A DNA stretch of 9,634 nt from an uncultured Bacteroides sp. (GCA_959606905.1 CAUHML010000121.1:1-9634); one strand, 5' to 3'; positions 1 through 6,638 are shown, numbered from the stretch's first letter. Program-made: numbers and translations. Notes: a model not told the origin generated them from the letters alone.

Positions 1-483
1 ACTTTTTCTGCTACCTACGAAGTAGATCAGCAGATAAAAGAGGGAGAACAGACAACGAGCGTCAAGGCAACCTATACCGTAAAAGTCCATGTAGACGCTG
101 ACGGAAATATGGTAATCGTTCAGAACCCTACCCTTGCCCCAGCAATCGAAAAATCGGACTATGAACCAAAGACACCAGAAGCCGACAACAGCGTGGACGC
201 TGACACAATCAATGACGCTACGGCATTTCTGGAAACATTCTTTAAGCTGTACCCGACAGCCACAGAAAAGGAACTTGCCTATTATGTATCGGGAAATGTG
301 CTTGAACCTATTGACAGGGACTGCCTTTATTCTGAACTGGTAAACCCTATCTTTACAAAGGACGGGGACAATGTGAAAGTCAAGGTAGCTGTGAAATTCA
401 TTGATAATCAGACAAAGGCAACGCAGGTGTCACAGTATGAGCTGGTGCTACATAAGGATAGCAACTGGAAGATTGTAGGATAG
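1..483 (+). CDS. tcpC: Conjugative transfer protein TcpC (Tn916 Orf13), C-terminal part
   Basis: The reading frame is open from the first base of the window to a TAG stop, giving 160 residues with no start; the gene begins upstream. The stretch around HVDADGNMVIVQNPTL and the ending ELVLHKDSNWKIVG are what I recall for Tn916 Orf13, and the residues between also fit. TcpC proteins are bitopic membrane proteins of Gram-positive type IV secretion systems; the C-terminal part visible here forms NTF2-like domains outside the membrane and is needed for efficient conjugation. No membrane segment is expected in, or seen in, this portion. It is followed at once by a strong terminator, so the transfer operon ends here, as in Tn916. 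The ATG at 109 is internal and is not a separate gene. Identity of the family is firm; the length of the missing N-terminus cannot be judged. Confidence 0.93.
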   Translation, partial: TFSATYEVDQQIKEGEQTTSVKATYTVKVHVDADGNMVIVQNPTLAPAIEKSDYEPKTPEADNSVDADTINDATAFLETFFKLYPTATEKELAYYVSGNVLEPIDRDCLYSELVNPIFTKDGDNVKVKVAVKFIDNQTKATQVSQYELVLHKDSNWKIVG

Positions 484-489
484 TTATAT

Positions 490-531
490 AAGGCTTACGA
501 TTCAATTTTTATGTTTCGTAAGCCTTTTTTT
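490..531 (+). terminator. Rho-independent terminator after tcpC
   Basis: An 11-bp perfect stem, AAGGCTTACGA (490-500) with TCGTAAGCCTT (516-526), encloses a 15-base loop and runs into a T-tract (525-531). It ends the transfer operon and insulates the cargo operon that begins about 100 bases later. Confidence 0.9.
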
Positions 532-574
532 AATTCAGTTACAATTTAATTATAATTATGTTTTATCTTATAAA
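528..574 (+). promoter_or_regulatory. Candidate promoter region of the lantibiotic-immunity operon
   Basis: The first cargo gene needs a promoter between the tcpC terminator and 633. Two weak candidates are visible: a perfect -10 TATAAT (551-556) with a poor -35 that falls in the terminator T-tract, or TTACAA (539-544) with an 18-base spacer to TTATCT (563-568). Neither is consensus throughout, which suits a promoter needing activation by the response regulator encoded downstream. The exact start cannot be settled by reading alone. Confidence 0.4.
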
Positions 575-598
575 TGCTTGAAGTGATACATACACTGA

Positions 599-616
599 CA
601 AGTAAATTTCAAGTAA
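599..616 (+). promoter_or_regulatory. CAAGTAA direct repeat, possible response-regulator site
   Basis: Two copies of CAAGTAA (599-605 and 610-616) start 11 bases apart, i.e. about one helical turn, as in sites of OmpR-family regulators. They lie close to the ribosome binding site and downstream of the candidate promoters, an unusual place for an activator site, so this may be chance. An outer inverted pair CTTGAA/TTCAAG (577-582 and 608-613) overlaps it. Confidence 0.25.
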
Positions 617-632
617 GGAAAGGCGGTAGAAC

Positions 633-1337
633 ATGGACTACATTTTAGAAACAAAAAATTTAACCAAAAACATCAAAAACGAAAATATTATTAAAGGACT
701 TTCTTTGAAAGTGCCAAAAGGAGAAACTTATGGTCTGCTTGGTCCAAATGGTGCGGGAAAAAGCACAACCATGAAATTACTTTGCGGATTATTAAAACCT
801 AGTGAGGGAGAAGTTATTTTTAAAGGAAAGCCGTGGTCAAGAGATACGTTGAACAAAATAGGAGTTTTAATAGAAAGTCCTGCAATTTACGGCAATTTGA
901 CGGCAAAAGAAAATATGTTGATACACGCTTGTATGTTAGGAGTATCAGAAAATGAAATAACCCGTGTTTTAAAACTATTAAAAATAGATAAGACAGGAAA
1001 GAAAAAGGTTTCTAATTTTTCGCTTGGAATGAAGCAAAGATTAGGAATTGCAATAGCTCTTTTAGGAAATCCAGATTTAATTATCTTGGACGAACCTACA
1101 AATGGTTTAGACCCTATTGGTATTCAAGAATTACGAGATTTAATAAAAAGACTGAATGAAAATCAAATTACGGTTTTGGTTTCCAGTCATAACCTTGCAG
1201 AAATCCAACATATAGCGTCCTACATCGGAATTATCATCAATGGAAAACTAAAGTATGAGGGAGAAATCAACGATACTGATGATTTAGAAACGATATTTAT
1301 GAACGTTACCAAAGAGGAGGAATGTTTCTATGTATAA
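633..1337 (+). CDS. Lantibiotic-immunity ABC transporter ATPase (LanF/BcrA type)
   Basis: A 234-residue nucleotide-binding subunit of a membrane transporter that protects the cell by expelling lantibiotic-type peptides from the membrane. Visible motifs: Walker A GPNGAGKST (37-45), the variant signature FSLGMKQR (129-136), Walker B LIILDEP (149-155), the D-loop GLDP (158-161) and the switch histidine His186. The Q-loop position is glutamate (Glu81 in LIESPAIYGNLT) rather than glutamine; this 'E-loop' is known as a hallmark of LanF immunity ATPases such as NukF. The ATG at 633 has an upstream purine-rich site (AAGGAAAGGCGG). The end overlaps the first permease by 8 bases, implying translational coupling. 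Closest named relatives by role are SpaF, NisF, MutF and clostridial CprA; I cannot say which it most resembles. Base composition is markedly AT-richer than tcpC. Confidence 0.92.
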   Translation: MDYILETKNLTKNIKNENIIKGLSLKVPKGETYGLLGPNGAGKSTTMKLLCGLLKPSEGEVIFKGKPWSRDTLNKIGVLIESPAIYGNLTAKENMLIHACMLGVSENEITRVLKLLKIDKTGKKKVSNFSLGMKQRLGIAIALLGNPDLIILDEPTNGLDPIGIQELRDLIKRLNENQITVLVSSHNLAEIQHIASYIGIIINGKLKYEGEINDTDDLETIFMNVTKEEECFYV

Positions 1338-2088
1338 ATTATTTCGTATGGAATTATTAAAATCCAAAAGGACATTGCTTAGACCTGTTCTTTTTATTGG
1401 TGCTGTCATATTTGCTGTTCTGCTTATGATTGTAGCAAATCTTGCGCCAGATACCTTAGAAAACTCTTGGGAACATTACACAAAAATGATTTTTAATATG
1501 TGGACAATATCTTTTAATACACTTGGAATTTCACTATTGTGTATTTTAAGCGAGTATGAAGAAAAGAAAAATAATACCTATCGTTCTATTTATGTAGAAG
1601 CATATTCAGTGAAACGGGTTTGGACAGTAAAAGTATTTACTTTAGCATTTTACTCGTTTGTGGCTACTGCACTATTGACTATATTCGTATGTGGATTGGC
1701 ATTATGCAATCATCTTGGTATGAATACCGTTATATCAATATTAGAAATGGGTGGAATTACATGGTTGATGTCATTGGCGATTATCCCGATCTCATTGTTC
1801 TGTACTCATAATTTTGGCTTAGCTGGTGCATTAGGTATAGGCTTTGTTGGCTTTGTATCAGCTCCGATTATGGCTTCAGAAAATTATTGGATTTTAAATC
1901 CATATAGCTATGCGGTAAGAAGTATTGTACCGATTACAAAAATACACCCAAATGGAATTGTTTTGGAAAATACAAGTAATTTGTTAAATACAAATTCAAT
2001 CCTACTGGGAATATTGTCAGCGGTATTATGTTGCATGATATTTACCTATATCACATCAATCTTTTTTGCAAAAAGAGAGGGAAATTAA
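1330..2088 (+). CDS. Lantibiotic-immunity ABC transporter permease, first subunit (LanE/MutE type)
   Basis: A 252-residue integral membrane protein with about six predicted helices (near 19-38, 55-75, 105-127, 135-158, 160-182 and 222-246) and a short charged N-terminus (YKLFRMELLKSKRT), the typical start of ABC-2 type permeases of the LanE/LanG families. The ATG at 1330 is preceded by a strong AGAGGAGG site (1312-1320-region) inside the end of the ATPase gene, and the two genes overlap by 8 bases. With the next gene it should form the heterodimeric membrane channel on which the ATPase works. The sequence alone does not show which peptide is recognised. E versus G assignment rests on gene order (F-E-G). 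Confidence 0.87.
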   Translation: MYKLFRMELLKSKRTLLRPVLFIGAVIFAVLLMIVANLAPDTLENSWEHYTKMIFNMWTISFNTLGISLLCILSEYEEKKNNTYRSIYVEAYSVKRVWTVKVFTLAFYSFVATALLTIFVCGLALCNHLGMNTVISILEMGGITWLMSLAIIPISLFCTHNFGLAGALGIGFVGFVSAPIMASENYWILNPYSYAVRSIVPITKIHPNGIVLENTSNLLNTNSILLGILSAVLCCMIFTYITSIFFAKREGN

Positions 2089-2089
2089 A

Positions 2090-2842
2090 ATGTATTTCAT
2101 GAAAGTCTTATATGCAGAGCATTTAAAGAGTAAGCGAACGATATTAAAGAAAATACCTTTTGTACTGGCTTTTGTTATAGTTGGTTTTATTCTGTTTGTT
2201 TTTAGGTCAAGCGATAAAAATGAAATTGTCATGAATAGCGGTAATTATTGGATAACTATATCGGCTATGATTGCGCCTATCTTAATTGGGATTTTGGCTG
2301 GAATTACAGGAGAGCAAGAACAAGAAGCTGGGAATTATCAAATTATAAGAAAAAGTACGCACAGGGGAATGAACTTTCTCGCAAAAGCTATGTATTTGAT
2401 AGGTATATTGACTTTTTTTGTTGTATTCTCTATGTTATTATTATATGTTAGTATATGGTGTATCTATAAACCAGAAAACTATACGCTTATCCCTGCTTTA
2501 AAAACTACATTGATTTTTATTGTAGGTTCTCTTTTTTTAGTTCCATTTCAATTATGGATTAGTATTTACTTGGGAATGGGAGCTTCCATAGGAATTGGAA
2601 TTTTAGGAACAATATTTGTTTCTTATATCAGCTCGTTTCCTATGCTTGAAGAACAACTTTGGAGAGTTATTCCATGGATTTGGACTTTAAAAACAACAAC
2701 CCTCTATTTCGAGAATATTAGTTTAAGCGTACAGGGAGTAAATTTACCGTTAGACTTAGCGATACAATTTGTATCTTTTGTTTTACTGCTTATCGGAGTT
2801 GTATTATGGTTTAAAAATTGGGAGGGTAAATCAAAAGAATAA
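2090..2842 (+). CDS. Lantibiotic-immunity ABC transporter permease, second subunit (LanG/MutG type)
   Basis: A 250-residue membrane protein with about six helices, starting MYFMKVLYAEHLKSKRT, closely parallel to the N-terminus of the previous permease (ELLKSKRT); the pair probably arose by duplication and forms a heterodimer. I chose the ATG at 2090 over an in-frame TTG at 2066 because AGAGAGGGA (2074-2082 region) is correctly placed for it, and only one base then separates it from the upstream stop. Hydrophobic blocks lie near residues 21-40, 54-72, 98-122, 134-158, 165-188 and 222-243. Its stop is followed directly by the ribosome binding site of the response-regulator gene, so transporter and regulators are co-transcribed. 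Confidence 0.86.
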   Translation: MYFMKVLYAEHLKSKRTILKKIPFVLAFVIVGFILFVFRSSDKNEIVMNSGNYWITISAMIAPILIGILAGITGEQEQEAGNYQIIRKSTHRGMNFLAKAMYLIGILTFFVVFSMLLLYVSIWCIYKPENYTLIPALKTTLIFIVGSLFLVPFQLWISIYLGMGASIGIGILGTIFVSYISSFPMLEEQLWRVIPWIWTLKTTTLYFENISLSVQGVNLPLDLAIQFVSFVLLLIGVVLWFKNWEGKSKE

Positions 2843-2854
2843 AGGAGAAACAGC

Positions 2855-3523
2855 ATGGCTCATATTATAGTGATAGATGATGATAAAACATTACTTCAAC
2901 TTATAAAAAATACTTTGGAAAAAGAACATTCTGTAACGGTTTATACAGGTTTATCGGGAGTGTCTATTCGAGAAATCAATGCACACGATTTGATGATACT
3001 TGATGTTATGATGCCCGAATTAGACGGGTTTACTTTTTTGAAAGATAAAAGGCGTGAAATTGATATACCTGTATTGTTTTTAACTGCCAAAAATTTTGAA
3101 CAAGATTTAGTAGAAGGATTTTCGGTTGGAGCAGATGATTATATTATTAAGCCGTTCTCCATTAAAGAACTTCGTTGTCGGATAACAGCACATTTGCGTC
3201 GAGAAAATAGAGGAAAAAACAATTTAATTCATATAGGACAGGTTTTTTGTGATTTTACGAGCAGGAAAATCTATGTAAATGAAACAGAGTTAAATATGAC
3301 GCCGTCTGAATATGAAATATGTTGTCTGCTCATGAAAAATCCTAATCGTGTATTTACAAAAGATGAAATATATGAAAGAATTTTCGGATTTGACGGTATT
3401 GGAGACGCTGAAACGACCATACGAGAAAGAATAAAAGAGATAAGAAAGAAATTTAAAGTTTATAACGAAGAACCGATAAAGACAATTTGGGGAGTGGGCT
3501 ATCAATGGGAAAAAAATCAATAA
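2855..3523 (+). CDS. OmpR-family response regulator of the immunity operon
   Basis: A complete 222-residue response regulator. The receiver domain (about 1-115) has the acidic pocket Asp8-Asp9, phospho-acceptor Asp50 (in MILDVMMPELDG), Thr77 and Lys99 (IIKPF). A winged-helix DNA-binding domain follows (about 125-218), with the family ending WGVGYQWE. AAAGGAG (2841-2847) sits 7 bases before the ATG. In this gene order it is expected to be phosphorylated by the kinase encoded next and to activate the operon when the peptide is present, as described for LanRK and the clostridial CprRK systems. It is an intact regulator, unlike the damaged one at 4890-5302, and the two C-terminal domains differ clearly, so they are not recent copies of each other. 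Confidence 0.93.
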   Translation: MAHIIVIDDDKTLLQLIKNTLEKEHSVTVYTGLSGVSIREINAHDLMILDVMMPELDGFTFLKDKRREIDIPVLFLTAKNFEQDLVEGFSVGADDYIIKPFSIKELRCRITAHLRRENRGKNNLIHIGQVFCDFTSRKIYVNETELNMTPSEYEICCLLMKNPNRVFTKDEIYERIFGFDGIGDAETTIRERIKEIRKKFKVYNEEPIKTIWGVGYQWEKNQ

Positions 3524-4875
3524 TGAGAATGCTTTTAACTCTTAGTATTTCTCAAATATGCTACATCTTCATAGTGATTGTTATATTTGGAGCAGGAACT
3601 TTATTTTTAACGGAAACAGGGATAATTCTTTCTCCGCAAGTAATATCTGAAAGTGTGGAAAATATAACAGGTAAAGCTGTCAATGGAGTGCTTGAAGCTA
3701 AGGATATACCAGCATATATAGAATATGCGCAACTTTCAAACGACGGCAATTATATAACTGGCACAATACAGGATAAAGAACTTATAGAAGAAGTTTATAA
3801 AGAGGGACAAGTTACACATTTGCAGTTTATGAACGGAACGAAATATGAATGTGTCAATGGTTTATCTGAAAAATGGATTTTGGGATATAAAAGTGGCACT
3901 TCCCAATTTTCAAATGATTTTTTGAGAAATGTTTTTCCGAGTGCTGATTTAACAGTTGTTCTTTCCTTTTTTGTTACAGTTGTTATAGGTTTTTTTATCA
4001 TTCTAAAATGGCATAGAAATCAGTTGCGTAAAGAACTAAATAAAATCATAAGTATACGTGAAACCATTTTGAATGATGATGAACAAATCTCTGGGGTATC
4101 GAGTACATTAAAAGAAATAAATGATATTTTAATTGTTTTGAACGAAATGGAAAAAGCAGTAAAAGACAGTACAAAAAAACAATTAAAGCAAGCTCAATTA
4201 TTAGAAGATGGTATTCAAGCACTTACGCATGATATACAAACACCTGCTACGGTTGTATCTGGAAATTTGGAATTGCTGGAAGAAACAGAAATAACAGGAA
4301 AACAAAAGGAGTATTTAAACGATGCGCAAGACGGAATAAAAAGAATATCAGAATATGTAGAAGAACTAAAAAATCTTGTGAAAATGGAACACTTAAAAAC
4401 GGATTATATTTCCTTGGGCGAAGAATATGTAAATGAACTAATTTCACTGGCAAATCAAATAGCTTCCCTAAAAAATATATCTATTGTAGTTCTACAAAAA
4501 GATATTGCTGATGACTTATTGATAGATGGAAAAGCAATACAAAAAGCGTTCCAAAATATAGTATCAAATGCTGTTGATTTTTCGGAAGAATATACAGAAT
4601 TAAAATTGCAATTTCAAAAACATATATCTGAATATAGGATAAGTGTTACTGACAGCGGAAAAGGGTTTAGTGAAGAAAGCCTAAAAAGAGCAACTCAAAA
4701 ATTCTATTCTGAAAACAAGGCGAGAAATGGCACTCATTACGGTTTGGGACTTGCAATCGTAAACAAAATCATGCGGGAACATTTTGGATTTCTCAGGCTT
4801 GAAAACTTAGAAGAAAATAATAAGATTATAGGGGCAAGAGTTACTCTCGTGTTCCCTCTTGATAGAAAATTTTAA
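3505..4875 (+). CDS. Membrane sensor histidine kinase of the immunity operon
   Basis: With start ATG 3505 the protein has 456 residues. Two membrane helices (about 10-37 and 149-168) enclose an external sensor segment of about 110 residues, followed by a linker and coiled-coil-like region (170-235), the H-box LTHDIQTP with His242, the N-box around Asn355 (NIVSNA), the G1 box DSGKG (Asp383), the F-box near Phe400 and the G2 box GLGLAIV (413-419). All catalytic motifs are intact. I prefer ATG 3505 (GGGGAG at 3489-3494) over TTG 3487; ATG 3523, which overlaps the regulator's stop by one base, is a further possibility but has a weaker site. The gene overlaps the regulator by 19 bases. The sizeable external domain suggests direct peptide sensing, unlike the short loops of BceS-type kinases. 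Confidence 0.92.
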   Translation: MGKKSIMRMLLTLSISQICYIFIVIVIFGAGTLFLTETGIILSPQVISESVENITGKAVNGVLEAKDIPAYIEYAQLSNDGNYITGTIQDKELIEEVYKEGQVTHLQFMNGTKYECVNGLSEKWILGYKSGTSQFSNDFLRNVFPSADLTVVLSFFVTVVIGFFIILKWHRNQLRKELNKIISIRETILNDDEQISGVSSTLKEINDILIVLNEMEKAVKDSTKKQLKQAQLLEDGIQALTHDIQTPATVVSGNLELLEETEITGKQKEYLNDAQDGIKRISEYVEELKNLVKMEHLKTDYISLGEEYVNELISLANQIASLKNISIVVLQKDIADDLLIDGKAIQKAFQNIVSNAVDFSEEYTELKLQFQKHISEYRISVTDSGKGFSEESLKRATQKFYSENKARNGTHYGLGLAIVNKIMREHFGFLRLENLEENNKIIGARVTLVFPLDRKF

Positions 4876-4889
4876 TTAGGGGGGATACT

Positions 4890-5302
4890 ATGGGAAAATA
4901 TTAGTTGTAGAATTTAATGATAAAGAGAATAACTTATTTCAGCAAACCTTAGAATGGCTGTCTACGAAACTGAATACAAGTCCGACACTTATGAACATAC
5001 AAACAGAAGAATTATATATCAATCCTTTTACTCGCACTGTGGTAGATAAACAAGGCAGTCGAATTTATCTGACTGCAAAGGAATTTGACCTATTGTATTT
5101 TATGTATTCTCATAAAGGACAGGTATTCACAAAAGAACAACTCTATCAGAATGTATGGGGAGATGATGATATACCGAATGCAAACAACATGACTTCGTTT
5201 ATCCGAAAACTTAGAAAGAAAATAGAACCCAATCCAGACAATCCGCAGTATATTTTGACTGTTTGGGGTGTGGGTTATAAATTCAGCGAAGAAAAACCGT
5301 AG
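4890..5302 (+). pseudogene. Remnant OmpR-family response regulator (frameshift, receiver domain mostly lost)
   Basis: A strong AGGGGGG site (4878-4884) precedes ATG 4890, but that frame reads only MGKY before TAG. Shifting one base at the AAAA run (4895-4898) gives MGKILVVE, the standard first strand of a receiver domain, and then an open frame to 5302. Only about 30 residues separate that strand from a complete winged-helix domain (from about 4985: LTAKEFDLLYFM, TSFIRKLRKKIEP, TVWGVGYKF), so the bulk of the receiver, including the phospho-acceptor, is deleted. A 103-residue protein starting at ATG 4991 would be a free DNA-binding domain, but I see no ribosome binding site for it. Either a decayed gene or a DNA-binding-only protein reached by reinitiation or by -1 slippage on the A run; decay is simplest. 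Confidence 0.75.
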
Positions 5303-5343
5303 CGGTACTTCACAATCATTTGTGATCAGTACACTACGGTTTT
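5293..5343. terminator. Bidirectional terminator between convergent genes
   Basis: AAAACCGTAG (5293-5302) pairs with CTACGGTTTT (5334-5343); inside it GTACT/AGTAC (5305-5309, 5328-5332) and CACAA/TTGTG (5311-5315, 5320-5324) extend the hairpin to a TCAT loop. The flanking A- and T-runs let it act on both strands. It ends the rightward cargo operon and the leftward repressor gene, whose stop codon lies at its right foot. Confidence 0.82.
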
Positions 5344-5710
5344 ATTCGTTCCTATTCATTTTGTTTTCAAACATCTTTACATGACGCATAGAATTTTTAG
5401 TTGCTTTCAAAACATCTACTAAAACACGGACTTCATATTCGTTGCAATCCTCGAAAATATCTTTTGCTTCTCTTTCAAATATGGGCTTAGAGGTAAGAAC
5501 AGTATCACATAAAAGTTCATCAACCGATACAGATAACATATTTGCAATCGCAACTAAAGTCGGCAGGCTGACGCTGGAGTTTCCAGTTTCTATATTACTG
5601 ACGTGCTGTGGGGAAACGCCTATTCTGTCTGCTACGGCTTCTTGGGTAAAATTTTTCTTTATCCTTGCAATTTTTATTCGTTTCCCTATCGCTTTAAAAT
5701 CAAGCTCCAT
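5342..5710 (-). CDS. Xre-family repressor in the Tn916 Orf9 position
   Basis: A 122-residue DNA-binding protein: an N-terminal Cro/CI-type helix-turn-helix (about residues 6-66, recognition region FTQEAVADRIGVSPQHVSNIETG at 21-43) and a short C-terminal region, probably for dimerisation. I start it at ATG 5710 (MELDFKAIGKR), which has an AAAGGA site 10 bases upstream; a longer frame to 5737 lacks one. It is transcribed opposite to everything else, like Orf9 of Tn916, which is thought to repress the operon leading into orf7-orf8. Here the divergent promoter it faces drives two extra genes (5867-6475) first. By analogy it should hold the element quiescent. The family is firm, the target inferred. 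Confidence 0.87.
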   Translation of the reverse strand: MELDFKAIGKRIKIARIKKNFTQEAVADRIGVSPQHVSNIETGNSSVSLPTLVAIANMLSVSVDELLCDTVLTSKPIFEREAKDIFEDCNEYEVRVLVDVLKATKNSMRHVKMFENKMNRNE

Positions 5711-5745
5711 AGCACACACATCCTTTCCTCGAACCATTCTTTTAC

Positions 5746-5774
5746 ATTGTAACCTTTGTGAAAATGTATTATAA
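5746..5774 (-). promoter_or_regulatory. Candidate repressor promoter (minus strand)
   Basis: On the minus strand TTATAA (5774-5769) and TACAAT (5751-5746) are 17 bases apart, placing the start about 30 bases before the repressor ATG. The -35 is poor. It almost completely overlaps the rightward promoter on the other strand, so the two would compete for polymerase. Confidence 0.4.
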
Positions 5775-5775
5775 T
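5747..5775 (+). promoter_or_regulatory. Rightward promoter of the 5867-6475 gene pair
   Basis: TTGTAA (5747-5752), a 17-base spacer and a perfect TATAAT (5770-5775) make a good housekeeping-sigma promoter. Transcription would begin near 5782, leaving an untranslated leader of about 85 bases that contains a palindrome. Confidence 0.72.
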
Positions 5776-5788
5776 AGCCCTATAAAAT

Positions 5789-5812
5789 AAACTATTCCAT
5801 AAGTTATAGTTT
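5789..5812. promoter_or_regulatory. Palindrome downstream of the rightward promoter, possible repressor operator
   Basis: AAACTAT (5789-5795) and ATAGTTT (5806-5812) form a perfect 7-bp inverted repeat with a 10-base centre, just after the predicted start site. Its size and location suit an operator for the adjacent helix-turn-helix repressor. No second copy was found in the interval, and binding is an inference. Confidence 0.4.
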
Positions 5813-5866
5813 CGCTTATTATGGACATCAAAAATAAAGTTTATCCAGAAATGAGGTGGATATGGT

Positions 5867-6091
5867 ATGATAAAGTTCAATAAAAGAGATAGCAAAAAAA
5901 TGTTAAAGGAAGTTGCAAGACTTCGTGGCGTTTCTGTTGCGGAAGTTCGGGAAGAAATGCAACTTGCTATTGAAGAAGCAAGAAACAATCCCGACGCAGA
6001 GAAACAAGCAGAATTTCAAAGGCTGTTTGGAAACAAGACACCAACACCAGAGGAATTTATCTGTATTACCAGCAAAAAGCTAAAATTTTGA
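5867..6091 (+). CDS. Small conserved-looking protein of unknown function
   Basis: A 74-residue, highly charged, soluble protein with an ATG at 5867 and a GAGGTGG site 7 bases upstream. Its pattern, an N-terminal helix (KKMLKEVARLRGVSVAEVREEMQLAIEEA) followed by NNPDAEKQAEF and TPEEFI, resembles small proteins of gut Firmicutes that are often labelled as having a Spo0A C-terminal-like domain; I recall this only loosely and would not assign a role. 'GVSVAEVREEM' could be a helix-turn-helix. It is the first gene downstream of the divergent promoter facing the repressor and is followed 18 bases later by another unknown gene, so both probably act in the element's regulation or maintenance. I do not know a counterpart at this position in Tn916. 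Confidence 0.75.
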   Translation: MIKFNKRDSKKMLKEVARLRGVSVAEVREEMQLAIEEARNNPDAEKQAEFQRLFGNKTPTPEEFICITSKKLKF

Positions 6092-6109
6092 ATGTAAGGA
6101 GTGGCGATT

Positions 6110-6475
6110 ATGAAACAATCAGAGAAGCAAAGGGAAGATTTTTTATCAATCTGTGGACAGTATGATTATGATTTATTAACGGGTAAAAATAAAATGACAC
6201 AAGCAGATTTTGAACGTATTACCCATATTACACTATCGCTAGGCTATACGGCATATACACAGACATTGATAAGCACTTATTTAGACTTAGCCTGCAAGGA
6301 AGTAGAGCAAATTGACAGAGAGCATGATATTTTAGCTGATTACCCAGAATATTATGAGGACGAACAAATACTAGAGCAGACAAGCCAATGGATAGAAGAT
6401 TTTCTCAATCAGATACCAACAGAGAAACAGAGTTACTATCGCCAACTTATAAAAGAAAATACGCATGACTTTTAA
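6110..6475 (+). CDS. Hypothetical acidic protein, second gene of the pair
   Basis: A 121-residue soluble, acidic, helix-rich protein that I do not recognise. I choose ATG 6110 because AAGGAG (6096-6101) lies 8 bases upstream; the alternative GTG at 6101 overlaps that site. Residues near 60-100 contain many Asp and Glu (KEVEQIDREHDILADYPEYY region), and there is no signal peptide or membrane segment. It is co-transcribed with the 74-residue gene before it and followed by a strong terminator 5 bases after its stop, making a self-contained two-gene unit under the repressor's control. Toxin-antitoxin, anti-restriction or regulatory roles are all possible; nothing in the sequence decides between them. 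Confidence 0.72.
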   Translation: MKQSEKQREDFLSICGQYDYDLLTGKNKMTQADFERITHITLSLGYTAYTQTLISTYLDLACKEVEQIDREHDILADYPEYYEDEQILEQTSQWIEDFLNQIPTEKQSYYRQLIKENTHDF

Positions 6476-6480
6476 TGGAT

Positions 6481-6527
6481 AGGTTATTGCAAGGTCGGGT
6501 ATCTGACATATTGCAGTAACCTTTTTT
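6481..6527 (+). terminator. Rho-independent terminator after the two small genes
   Basis: AGGTTATTGCAA (6481-6492) pairs with TTGCAGTAACCT (6511-6522), 12 bp with one T-G wobble, followed by a six-T run (6522-6527). It begins 5 bases after the stop codon and would keep most transcription from entering orf7-orf8 unless overridden. Confidence 0.87.
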
Positions 6528-6560
6528 ATATCCTGCTAAAAAACAGGAATACGGACGGAA

Positions 6561-6590
6561 TTAAGACGGATTTATATTTTATGCTTATCT
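6561..6590 (+). promoter_or_regulatory. Weak candidate promoter of the orf7 leader
   Basis: TTAAGA (6561-6566), an 18-base spacer and TTATCT (6585-6590) with an extended TG (6582-6583) form a marginal promoter between the terminator at 6527 and the leader structures. Something must start orf7-orf8 transcription here or upstream, but this call is a best guess. Confidence 0.3.
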
Positions 6591-6591
6591 T

Positions 6592-6623
6592 GTAGAAAGC
6601 TATGATATAGCGTCAATTTCTAC
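6592..6623 (+). repeat. Two-tier inverted repeat in the orf7 leader
   Basis: GTAGAAA (6592-6598) pairs with TTTCTAC (6617-6623), and directly inside it GCTAT (6599-6603) pairs with ATAGC (6607-6611) around a three-base loop, leaving a GTCAA bulge. There is no T-tract, so it is an RNA hairpin or a protein site, not a terminator. It ends only 3 bases before the ribosome binding site of a possible leader peptide. Confidence 0.5.
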
Positions 6624-6638
6624 ACGAGAGGAATTGGA

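Noticed and set aside
134..343. 69-codon frame within tcpC
   Set aside because: Out-of-frame shadow of the conserved TcpC sequence.
490..5343. A separate insertion sequence or integron carrying the cargo
   Set aside because: No transposase, target duplication or terminal inverted repeats seen at the cargo borders; replacement by homologous recombination in shared backbone is more likely.
5442..5988. Open frames antisense to the repressor and to the 74-residue gene
   Set aside because: Both opposite strands carry better genes with ribosome binding sites and family motifs.
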